Shown: positions 30,181 to 41,400 of the stretch, one piece after another
Layout of the letters: each line of letters opens with the position of its first letter
How positions within the stretch are numbered: position 1 is the first letter of the stretch
Assembly: GCA_040954595.2 (NCBI GenBank)
Contig: CM082580.2
Coordinates: 12,586,001 to 12,650,000, forward strand
Direction of reading: 5' to 3'
Length of the DNA stretch: 64,000 bases
From: Balanoglossus misakiensis
Taxonomy: Eukaryota > Hemichordata
The notes under the pieces: generated by a model
Databases searched by the model: none
What the model saw: only the letters and a program-made list of their open reading frames with translations
Told to the model about the DNA's origin: nothing
Translations under genes and position numbers: made by a program

Positions 30181-32104
30181 CTTATTATTATTTTTGCACA
30201 CCAGATATGGAGCCTGCGCTGCTAATAACGTGGACATCAAATTTCAAATGGGTCGTCCTCCTGGCCAATCAGAGAATGCGATTTTTCAAAGCACCCAGAA
30301 AAGACAACCTCGGTTTGCGTCTTGTATTGCATATTATGGGATACGATGTCAGGTTGCCCTCATATGTTACCAAAGTGGTTTGCGCCGGAGAATTCCACTT
30401 GGGGCTAAAATGTACAGCTTTCGAACCATGCTCGGGTTTAATTAGTGCTGGGGTTTTGTTTCTTTGAAATGTGAAAATAGAATGAATGTGATGATATTGT
30501 ATCGATGTGACATACTTTCTAATAAGGAAGAATAGGACAATGTTACTCTCAGCAGGCGTTGCCATTAAGTGCATGCCCCCAAGTAATTCAAAGGAGAAAG
30601 TTCGCCCATAGAACATGTAGAACAGGGGGTCATTGCAATTGATATTCAAAACACCAACAATAAATTTACATGTTGTACGATAGAAAAGCTATCACCGGTT
30701 TAATATCACTCGTCAGTTGACATACAGACCCATCGTTTATCGGGGTTAATATCACGGCATTAAATAATCAAGCTTGAGGTAAACAAATCGGGATCATTAG
30801 CGACATAAGTCTCTCGAATTCCCGCGAGACTCCTGCTCGCAATCCTTGGATAAGTTCGCGCAAACATTGCGTAGATGTTATCATACCCTCGGCTTGTCAC
30901 CGACGACGTCGCCATTATTGATGGGAAAGATGAGATCAGGTGATGACGTAATCAATACTGCCGTCCCGGACGCCCTGCGGATTTCTAATGCAGGGTTTGA
31001 ATAATTTACCGTGTTAGGATTGTCAAAGCAAGAGATGGTTTACAAATCTACGACACTTGGGAAGAGAGGGTGATTCGTCAAGATCAGAGAAACGCTACAC
31101 TGCCTGCCTGCATGCCGTACCCAATAGCATTCTTTCTTGTATCTGACTTCACTGGACGATTGTTGTGTCATTTTTACTCGTTTGAATCAGCGTCACAGAC
31201 TAGAGCAATTTACATTTCCCCTTCGCCAATTCCCCCAGTGGTCTCTGAAATGCTTTGTTTGATCAAAATTGCCCAACGTGACTGAGTACTTAATACGCAA
31301 ACGGCAAAGTGCAAATCTGAGATGGCATAATTCAACGTGGTTCTTAAAGGCATGGGGGAGTTCCTCGAAAATCTTACAGACCGGCTTATGCTATCGCAGT
31401 ACAGCTTTCATCATCCATGATTCTCGATGGAATTGGAAGGGAAACATCTTAATCGAACGGTTACCCCTGAAAGCAATCTGCGTGTGCTTCTTTGCACAAT
31501 TCTCGAAAAAAAACATCTGAGTTGGTTTTGAGGGAAAGGTCGGTAATTAGTTTTAATTCCAAGCGTCTCTCGTCCATTTATCTGACTAATTGCCTGTTTT
31601 TAAACGTTTTCAATTATAACGGGAAAAGGGGAATCCAACACTAAATGCATTCATCACTCGAGGCGCTCATTATGACACGCTCGTGGCAGTGTGCCAGGTC
31701 TGGCTTGTGTGCGGAGCGAAACGTAACACCCTGTTTTATTGTGCAGAATTTGGACGTGGTTTTGACACTGTGATGAACGCATCGAGGTGTCAAGTACACT
31801 GCACTGTCTTGTATGCAACTGAGGAATTTTGCGCACGTCCCATTGTCACATCCCTCGCCAGCTGAGCTGATCGTGTGTGCAACGATGCAATCAACAAACG
31901 AAGACAACCTCCATTTGCATGTATGCATCTTGTACTGACAGCAAAAGCAACATCAACGATTTTAGGCCTCACAATTCATTTATGTAGAACAAAATATCAA
32001 AAAGATAGAGTGTAAGTATATGTAGAAATATTACACAAGACATAGCCAAGTTGAGATCTATCTGTCAAAGAATTCTTCGGACGGAAACGCTTGAAGTTCG
32101 TATT
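30181..32104. other. Intergenic region, nothing recognised
   Basis: About 1.9 kb between the glycine receptor 5' end and the last exon of the first MS4A-like gene. Short open frames on both strands overlap one another and resemble no family; I see no repeat pair or RNA gene. Confidence 0.5.
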
Positions 32105-33821
32105 TCACGCTGTATTGGCGCCGTCTTCTCCCTGAGGTAAATTTGACATGGGCTGAATTGGTTGTGGGAATAAGTCCTGGGGAACAAGAAGAAGAAGAAG
32201 GGCTAGTCGGTTAAGATTAAACAGTACAGAAAGATCGCTTTCACGTTTCTTAAAAACAAATGTTTCTCTGTCTTCCTGGAAAGGCGGCGCTGTACAAACA
32301 CATCATTTCAAACGTATAGTATTCCCCGGAATTAGTGTCGTTTTGAAACACAACTAACCAAGAGGGGTGGTAGAAATCGCCGCCACCTTGGTGTTTTATA
32401 CGACCGTAAGCTCATGGAAAGCATTGAGAAAGAACTCGAGTTAAATGGGTACCAGTTGACAGAGCCCTTGGAACTCGGATAGGATCCTGGTAAACAAAGT
32501 TGCGCCATCTGGTGGCATTTGATGGTATTGATGAAATCTACCGGTACGCACGAAGAGGTGTGTATCGTGTCGATGCTACAGCTGGTTGGGGGCGTTGTTC
32601 TACACGAGCAAGATGCGATTTTTCTGTTCACATGAAAGCTGTGTTTAAAGAACATTTGGTTAGTTAGTGAGTTAATCACCGTTTGACTCACCGCTTTGTC
32701 TTCAGGAGTGTAGCAGCAATCCGTGAAGCCCAGGTAGTTAAGACTAGCGACGATACCCAGTAGTAAGGCAATAGACCCTGTGGCCATGTACAATCTCAGG
32801 GCAGTGTATGCGTGGGCAGCTTCTGCGAACCTCTCGACACCGACGCCCCAACCGGCCCAGCCAAACGCCAACAAACTCAGCAGCACCAACGAACTATGCA
32901 GGATGTATATGAACACTCTCTACCATAATGAAAAAATGTAAAAAAAACACGATGCTGTGATCTGGTTAACTGCTATCACAACCTCAGTAAAAAAATTAAT
33001 ATCACTATATCACGACCTTGTAATTTCTTGGCCAATAAACAACAAAGGAGTAAGCCATGATGAGTAATGGATGTAGCTTTGCTGCCCTTTTATATTTACT
33101 GCCGGTTGACTTGTTAATGGCGTCAGTTAAATTATTTCTGATCTACTGAGGTTTTTCTTATCCGTCGCATAGTATTGATTACGTCATTGTGATCGCCTCG
33201 TAGATCATGTCGGCTCCGCTCAGATTTGACAAGTCCGTTTGGGATTTTGTCGCCTCTGCTTGTTTGCGCCTCGTTTGGTGCATTTCATGACTGGCTGATG
33301 AGTATTCCCAAAGAAGCTGACTGTATAGAAAAAGGATGTACGCTTTGGATCGGTGATTTTTGTTTCGCTTCGCTTACCAGTACTCCGGTTTTCGCATGGT
33401 GGGACACGGCTATATCAATTATTCCTACCAGTATCGCCTAAGACGGTTAGGAGAAAGAGAGAGAGAGAGAGACAGGACGAATTCTATCAAAGACATGCCA
33501 ATTTCATAACAATGTCCTTATGCATGATTTAGGCTACATGTATTACAAACACAAATTCATTGTAGGGTGACTTTCTTCTTTTCGCCAAACAGGACACAGC
33601 TTTCCGGAAAACCTCAATTTAATTTAGGATTAGAATACACAATATTCTACTCTTCAATCTGCAAAACAGAGCCGCATTACCAGAGTTCCCGTCAGGGTGG
33701 GTATTGGTATGTCACGTGGTATGGGTTCCGAGCAGTACTTGAAGCATGGCGCCGAAGTTGCTATCATTGCAATGCCGACGAATACAAGAACATAACTGAT
33801 GTCGTCACGGTTGTAACCCAT
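32105..33821 (-). CDS. Small multi-pass membrane protein, MS4A/CD20-like, gene B
   Basis: Three exons, all phase 0: 33821-33681, 32919-32692 and 32176-32105, giving 146 residues. Exon 1 begins MGYNRDD and has a hydrophobic segment ending in SAPC. It parallels exon 1 of the larger neighbour at 51776 (MPYTKDN..GAPC), which is the main evidence that both are real genes. Exon 2 holds two or more membrane segments (VFIYILHSSLVLLSLLAFG and LYMATGSIALLLGIVASL). Exon 3 is a short hydrophilic tail ending GEDGANTA. The topology and small size suggest the MS4A group, but resemblance to a named member is weak and function is unknown. It is shorter than gene A because it lacks the long cytoplasmic tail. 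Confidence 0.65.
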
Positions 33822-36677
33822 TTTCCAGAAGGCTATATAGATACAGACTTCGATGACCAGACACAATCTTCGAGGAGTGGATGGTTTGAAAATAAATGAA
33901 CAATGAGTAAAAATGAAGTAGGGCACAATCAATAGAGAAAATGTGTTCCTTTCAGTTTCAAATGTGACTTGAAAAGAAGTAATCGACAGGAGCAGATGTT
34001 TCTAAACCTGTCTACATGTGAAGTGGCGCATAAGTTTACTATATGTACGTTTTAGCGCCAAATCAGACCTCTGTATGAGCATGAATTTGAAAGAAACAGA
34101 AAGCAAAGCAACAGAACAAAATTTCTGCGAAAAGAACTCTACCACTACCGCTCAGATGCGTATTTGGAGCCGTTTTGTGATCGGAAAGCGATTCATTTCC
34201 GGAGTTCATAATGTCTTCTGATTTCTCTAAATGACTGCAAACGTTTCCGTCAAACGCATTCAGCGTAAGCCATTCGCCGCGATCAAATGAAAATTCATCT
34301 GTCACATCTTTTTGACAGATTCAAGCAGCTTTTAACGACGTCTCTATGGGATTGCGGTGACCGTGAATGATTCCAATTCTTATCAACAGAATAGACTTCA
34401 ACTCACCGAGAACAACTCTCTCAAACACCGAGTAAAATGTGACCTTTGAGCCCTGAGTGCTGTGAATATTCAGCTATTTGGTTTTTCAACAACTATAACA
34501 GAAACATTCGAAAAATAGAATTGCTTTCTACGCTTGGGCAATCTCGAGACCGAGTTCCAATTTGGTTCGAGCCAGTCGAGCGCTTGTAGCGCGTCGCAAA
34601 TTGGAAGTAACTGTCGACGCTACCCGAAACCACAAGCTCAGTCGCAAATTCGAAACTCGCCTCACTACCAAAAACACGCTCAAGGGAAGCATGCACGCAA
34701 AAAGTTTTGAAATTATATATTAAGACAAAAAACCACCGAAAACACAAAAAGTATTGAGATTTAAAAATCACCAAGCGACTAGTGGGCTAGTCTAACGAGT
34801 ATCGTCATCGCGTGCATAACCAGAGGCTTCAGAAATCCAATATAGGCCTAACAATGTGATCAGCATTTTGTGCTCTTATTACGAGATCATGTTAGACATG
34901 CAAAAATCGTAATTTTATCAACGCGAGCTCCCACTTATATTTTGTAAAAAAATGTCAAGAAGTAGGTAATGAGTATGTATATGTGTGTGTTTGTGGAGGG
35001 GGGTAGAGTACTTGTAAATTACACGACTTTCATGCTATATGTAGTCACGTTTCACATCTTCCGCTTTTTTGACGCTATCAAATGTTACATGGAAAAGCTT
35101 CTTCCCGTACGACGTGACGTATAAAGATAACATGAGTATTACTTGAAGCAATATAACACTGATGGAAGACATGGTTTTTCTCTGATACACATTTGCAAAA
35201 ACCTTGAATCTAACTGTGTCAAGGTAAGCGGTTGGCTCTATGTACCACGGATAGATATTAAAATTATGTCAACCGAATGACGAGTTATGTACGACAATCA
35301 AACTGAACATATTTTGTGTGATTTCTAGCGCAGATTTTGAATAGGTTAATTTTCCCTGAGCTGGTTAATCATATTTTTTTAAATCACCCCAAAAAACCCA
35401 GAAGCTTCATGCCCTTAGCCAAGCAGACATGAAAAAGAATCAGTCTGGCTATAACTACCGGTATACCTCTTTCATGTGAGTAGCCCATTCACCGACAGGC
35501 GAACCAATCTGGAAAGTTATTACCATAATCTCGACAGTTCCACATTAAGGGTTTTCAAATCCCTTGTAACTCGTGGCCCAGTCGTTTCCGTACAGTAATT
35601 GAAGGATATGTCGACAAATTTGTTATCGATATCACGCCAAATCATGCTGAACTCTGCATGACAGAAAGGGTAAAGCAGCAAGATCGAATTATTCAAGCTG
35701 GAAACACTTCTCGTTTGAGTGCACATTTGTTTTGTTGAGTCTGGTAATTTCCGTGTGACTGCCGACTGGACGGCTTGTTACCCGCTATGTTTCGCGTTGA
35801 AAGCGATTTGCAGTTTTCAAGGGGTTTTAATTTATTACAAAACCAGACACAGGGTTGTCGGGAACGTCTAGCTGTAGCAAGGTAACATGTACACGGCGAA
35901 GTGACTGACAAATACAAGCAGTTTTTATGAACAAGATCACTCATCACCCCAGTAGCAATTGTTTACCTTCCTCACACCGGAGATAAATCCGCTCTACATT
36001 CAGAAGCACAGTATCATCGATCTCAGAACAATTCGGATTCTCCATTTGCACTTTCAGGAACCCCGGCCACACACTGCGCATGTGTCGAAAGCGTGAAGTC
36101 TCAGGTGTTTCTTGCTGTACAATCTCGCCAGCCGAAGGGCCATCGTCACCAATAGGCGCCAACCAGTCCAACGACTAGGGCGGCTTTTGTTTCATATCAC
36201 TACTTGAACTTGTTGACAACCTGAGAGGTTTTAAACAAAATATTGAACATGCGGCAGCGATGTGTAGAAATCTAGGTGTCGAAGTATCTAACCCACTTGT
36301 ACAAATAACTCTATGGCCGTAGTTGTATATCGTGTTCACGTGTAATTTTATCAATGAGCAAATAATTGTATCTTTGGTTAAGTATCACCGGGAAAAGCTT
36401 TTATGTGAGAGGGGGTTCCTCATTAATCCAGAAAAGATTGGAAATTCAAATAAATCATGCAGACTGATGACTTACTATAAGTTATAGCCATTAGAGTAAA
36501 GGCAACCTTCTCCGACATGTTACATAAATATATAAAATAGTGGCACCGAGTAAGATCGGAAAGGCCACTTATGACAGGCTCTCCGCTGTGAATCATCTCC
36601 TGACACAAATATCCTATTCGAAGAGTGCAAATCGATGGTACATATTGAATCTCTGTGAATACCGCCTGTCGGAGTAG
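33822..36677. other. Region between the two MS4A-like genes
   Basis: Mostly non-coding. It contains a GA dinucleotide run outside its left edge (33453-33472) and two or three exon-like minus-strand frames at 34063-36171, listed separately. No mobile element or RNA gene was recognised. Confidence 0.4.
34063..36171 (-). CDS. Possible unrecognised gene fragment (exon-like frames)
   Basis: Two minus-strand frames have splice-like edges and compatible phase. One, about 36171-35960, runs from acceptor CCCTAG and begins SLDWLAPIGDDGP, with donor GTAAAC after GAGGAAG. The other, about 34324-34063, ends in a hydrophobic stretch (VLFAEILFCCFAFCFF) and a stop. Joining them keeps an open frame. A third frame at 35696-35522 has good splice edges but does not fit the phase of either. 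No family was recognised. This may be a real small membrane-anchored protein, a gene relic, or chance. Confidence 0.2.
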
Positions 36678-36864
36678 TTAAACGCATTCTGAATACACCG
36701 GGGGGTTCTGCAGTTGCGTATATTCTGCAGATTGGTTCATATCCAAGTCGCCGGCAAGTGCAGCGCTGTAGTCGGGCCGTAGATGATGATGGCTGTGGAG
36801 GTTTGGTGACAACGTGACCTTAACGTGCCCCTGGATGTACACCGCTGTCGGCTGGGCTCGGGTT

Positions 36865-36871
36865 CCCCTGG
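36865..36871. repeat. Left target-site duplication CCCCTGG(T)
   Basis: CCCCTGG here matches 43707-43713. The direct repeat can be read as up to 8 bp (CCCCTGGT) because the next base also matches. It lies within coding sequence of MS4A-like gene A. Confidence 0.8.
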
Positions 36872-36900
36872 TAGGGAGGCCAATGGGTCTATTTCCACAT

Positions 36901-37929
36901 CAAGATAAAATCACATGTTTGAGTTGTAACAATAACATTGTTGATGGCATGAATCATGTACTCTGTGTGTTTTTCTTATGTCTGTTGTAAGAATAATTCA
37001 GTGTAAAAATTTCAGAGCTTTGGCGGATTTAAAAATTATAGAAAATTTGGGCTGAATATTGCAAATTGAGTGATTTCCCACAATTTCAGGAAGGTGCACA
37101 ATAGGACAAACTTGCCATTTTAGGACCAAATTTTACAAAGAAAAACCACGGAAATCAATCTTTTTTCAGTATAACTTGGACAACAAATACCCAAATAAAG
37201 AATAAATAACAACAAATTATCACAAATATGATATGACTTAGACATATACGCTTTTAAAAATATCAATTTTATCGTTTGCCACTAAAAAATGGCCAAATTT
37301 GGCCAAAAAAATCATTTTTTTTATTTTTGAGTGAAAGTCAATGAAACTTTCAGATATATTAGTCCAATACACAAAATAATGATTGACGCTGAAAAAATTA
37401 ATTTTCTGGCAAAAATATGCAAATTATATGATAATCCTATGCAAATTAGATGTTTTGCCGGTAAGCAAATTTACAGATTTCCAGGGGTCTAATAAGCAAA
37501 AATAGGGCAGTTCATGCTATTTTGACATATCCTGCTGAAAGGGCATCAAAACATGTTGCATATCTATTATTTGCATCATTCAACAACTTAAGAAATGTTG
37601 ATAACAATCAGCTGGAAATCTTAACTTTTTATACTCTGGACTCACCCACTAGGTCAAAGGTCATACATGCTTTTCAATGAGCCCTGCTAGGTTTGTTGTC
37701 AAATTCGAAGCACCAAAGCCACATTTTCCTCTTTTTTTGCCTATTTTCACATATTTAAACATTCACAGTTATCATTTTATGATAATTATTGCAAATTTTC
37801 CACTCAATTGAGAAAAATTAGGCATTTCAACATGACTGAAGGAGTTAAAACAGGTTATCGTGACAGGATATATTGAGAGGTACAGCCAAAAAGTTTCTAC
37901 ACTATACACCTTACCAGCTTCAGGATAGA
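36901..37929. other. Non-coding left arm of the transposon
   Basis: About 1 kb, strongly AT-rich, with no open frame of note. It includes GGCCAAATTTGGCC-like palindromic sequence near 37293 and several runs of A and T. Probably the region downstream of the transposase poly(A) site; no further gene seen. Confidence 0.5.
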
Positions 37930-38403
37930 TTAACCCTTTCAGGCCTGAATTTCGCTTGGACTTCTGTAAGATTGGTAAATTTTAGCTATGCTCTCAGAAA
38001 GTCATGCAAAGGATTTAACATTGTATGAAGGTTTATCCCTGTGTCAGACTATTTCTTGTAGATTGAATGACAGACTAACAGGTACAGGCAGACCAACAAA
38101 AATGGGGTCTATTTATGCCTTGGTGTCTGTCAGTTCATTTGCCCGTGGCTGAAATCTCTGCAATGAACTTACATGTCTGTAACAGGTAGAGCTGACCAAG
38201 CCAGGATACCAAGACAATGCCAGAGGTTTGCAGAGATTTCCGCCAGGGGCCCTATTTGTTTGTGTCTAAATCCATATGCAGTGAAATTGAGTCTGACATA
38301 GAGATAAGCCTAAATGTAAAGTTGAAGTTCTTCTTTGGCCTTCTGGGATCATAGCTAAATAGTATCAATATATGTGATAGGTTGTCAGGCTTGAAAGGGT
38401 TAA
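37930..38403. mobile_element. Nested TTAA-flanked miniature element (474 bp)
   Basis: TTAA at 37930-37933 and at 38400-38403 bracket inverted ends CCCTTTCAGGCCTGA and, on the other strand, CCCTTTCAAGCCTGA (14 of 15). CCCT ends with a TTAA target are the piggyBac signature. There is no open frame, so it is non-autonomous. It sits in the transposon's 3' arm, so it is a transposon within a transposon within a host exon. Confidence 0.82.
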
Positions 38404-38466
38404 ACAAAAGTCAAAACAGTTTTTCTGTTGGCGTTGCCTTTACATGTTTGTTTGCACATTTGGGAC

Positions 38467-38472
38467 TTTATT
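38467..38472 (-). terminator. Poly(A) signal overlapping the transposase stop codon
   Basis: On the minus strand the gene ends ..ATCAAATAAAGT: the TAA stop lies inside an AATAAA hexamer. A transcript ending here would have almost no 3' UTR, and the nested TTAA element, 65 bp further on, would fall outside or at the cleavage site. Confidence 0.45.
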
Positions 38473-41400
38473 TGATCAGCTTTGAAAGAGGTAAGTAGTC
38501 TGATAATGGCTGGTCATCATCATCATCATCATCATCAGTGTCACGGCGACATATTTTGGAAAGAGGTAAGTTGTCTTCAGACTCCTCATCAGAAGTGTAT
38601 GACTTTGGTCTGATGATTTCAACTAGAGGTAAGTTGTCGTCGTCATCATCTGATGAACTGTCCATGTTCACAACAGTTACCACAGAGGGATTTTTTTCCT
38701 TAAATTTGGGCATTACATTTGTATTTGTTTTCACAAGTTGTAACAATAGCTTCCTTTTCTGTTCAACTGTTAATTTTGATCTTCCTTTCAGTCTTTCAGA
38801 GTTATTAATGTTTACATCTTCTGCAAGTAAATTCCAAAGCTGTAGTTGTCTGTTACACTGTGCACCACTTAATTTCCGGATTTTCTGTTGGTCTCTGATC
38901 AGTGTGTCTTCAGCTAGCTCTTTTCTCATTTCTGCCTGTTTCATTTCCTTCTTTTGCATAACTGCTTGGCGTTTCCTGATTTTTTCTTCTCGTTCCTTCT
39001 TCTTAATCTCCTCTAGAGCAAGAAGCTGCCTATCCTTTGTTCCTACCATTTTGTGCTGTCTCTTTGCTTCTTTCTGTGCTGTATGGACAAGTTTTTCTTT
39101 CAGTTCTTGGTCTTGTCTCATTGCCCAATCAGTCGCCTTGTCACGCTTTGCACGAACCACTGACGACAATGACATTGGGTTACTAGACGGGGCTGATTTA
39201 CTCATCTGATCAAGAAGACCAAAGTCACTTTCACAAGGATCATTTGTTGCCCCTGGCAGTAGACTGGCAGCTTGAATCTGCTGTTGAGTTGGCACTGCAA
39301 ATTCACCCCCTGGTAGATGCTCTCTAGCATGTTGAGCCAATTTCTCCGCTCCAGCAGCACAACACACTTTCAAGATTTCCTTTACCTTATTATCTGTGTC
39401 ATCTGGACGTCGAACTTCTAACATATACATTTTGTGACTCTCATTTCTCACTGCATCTGTCCAAAGTTTCTCACTTCCTTCAAAGAGACTTTCTGGATCT
39501 TCACTCCATTCTTTCAGTTTCTTCACACTTGCGTCATAGATTTCATTCATTTCAAGTATGTGTTTTACTGACTTTGTTTTTACCATTAAAGGCAAACAGA
39601 CTTCATAGTAGAGTATTGCATAAGCTCTTTCCTCTGCCATGATACGAAGATCATTGTAACCATCATACACACTGGCTTCCAGCTTATTCCAGTGACCTTT
39701 TGAATCACGCTGATCCACAAGAAAAATCTGGATAAACTGCCTACCTACATATGTTGGGAGGCTGTTATGAAAGTAGATGAGGTAGCGAGACCCAACAATA
39801 GGAGTGAAAAGCTGTGAGGCCGATTTCTTGAGTGTGTCCTGTGACAAACAGAATGCCTTAAAGTCTTTGCCTTTTGCATATTCCTTTTTACTCTGTTCAC
39901 ACAACAATTTGTCCGCTTCATAAATGTGCTTCTTTGCACCTTGCATTCTCCTGAAAGTGCTATCATGATCATCAGCATACAGGTATTTAACAGCAGCTTT
40001 ATTCATGGCTTCAGTCATGTTTGTCAATTTGTGTGCACCACATGTGAATGCATGAATTCTTATTTTTTCATCTCTTTCTGTTTCAGTCATTTCATTCCAT
40101 GTTGGTAGTAGGCGTTCTAATTCTTCTGTCTTCATTTCACATAGCAGTTTTGTTAACTTTCCTTCCGTTGCAGCTCTATCTGACATTCTTGCTTTGAAAT
40201 TGATTACATTATATGTTTCTTCCACATCTTGCAAATTCATGTCTGTGCCTAGTCTCTGAAGTTCTGAAAGTAACTTTCGAAGGTCATCTAGAGTATCTTT
40301 AGCTTTGCCTCCAGCGATGGGTGTGAGACCTAGAGTGAATACAGTTCGGGAGCCAGTGTCACATTCATCATGGCTTGGAGACAAGACCAATTTATGAGTT
40401 AGCCATTCAAGCTGGCCTTTTGTAGTTTTATCTGTCATATAGGCAACATCTTTGTTTTCTCTTTTTGACCATTCCACTAATCCCCTCAATGTGGCAAGCT
40501 GTCCTGCTTCACACTTTAATCTCTGTGCTGTGGATCTTTTCGGCAATTTGACATCTTTCAAATCCATTGGAGAGAGGTGTCCTAGTACTGTTCGTATTAC
40601 AGATTCAATCTGGTTTGAACTGACTCCTAATGTCAGGAGGTGATAATACACTAGTCGTATTTCAGTTTTGTATAGGCCACCCTTTTCTTTGGTTTCCAGA
40701 GATGTCAAGTTGTGAATTGTTTCCTGCAGCTCCTTCTCTTTCTCAGTCTTCTCTTTCAACTGCTCTTTCAACTCACTAACAATACCATCCAGGAAAATGG
40801 CAGCTGCCTCTCTATCAATTTCTATATTTTCTTCTGCTTCTTTGATTCGTTGTTTCAGAGTTGTCATTTCTTTGTCCTTTTGTGTGAGCTGTGTTTTTAA
40901 CTTTTTCTGTTCTTTTTCAACTTCCCTGAGTTGCCTTTCCATTCTCTTTGTCTTTTTACATTCTGTAACGTGATCCATGGACTCATCAATCAGAGACATT
41001 GCTGCATCCTTCCACTGAGTGGCTTTTTCTTTGTTGGCGTCTCTTTCCTTGGATAGTGTCTGTATTTGTGTTTGCATACTTTTCATTTTTACAGCGTCAT
41101 GTGCAGCCTTCTTTTTTTCTTCCTCCAAATTTTCCACTCTCTCTAACATATCATCTCTTTCTTGCATAATATCTCTCACTTTCACACCAATTACAGCATG
41201 GTATCTTTTGTTCTCAGCTGTCACTACTTTAAGTTTCTTCTGAGCTCTGTCTACTTTCATTTCTGCTTTTCTTTTGTCATCTTTAAGTTGGGCTTTACTT
41301 GGTGATTTGGAATATTTAGTTCCACTTCTTAGGGACAGATGGCAGGTATTGTTGACATCAAGGTAAGTATTGGGTTGGGTTACTTGATCATATGGTGGAG

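Noticed and set aside
29682-30649. Overlapping open frames of 100-150 codons on both strands
   Set aside because: They overlap one another in a CpG-rich segment and lack splice context or family likeness. Only the signal-peptide frame ending at 29899 fits a gene.
38538-39978. Long plus-strand frames opposite the transposase exon (up to 223 codons)
   Set aside because: They are the antisense shadow of the minus-strand gene, rich in Ser/Phe/Cys as expected from the complement of Lys/Glu codons, with no family likeness.
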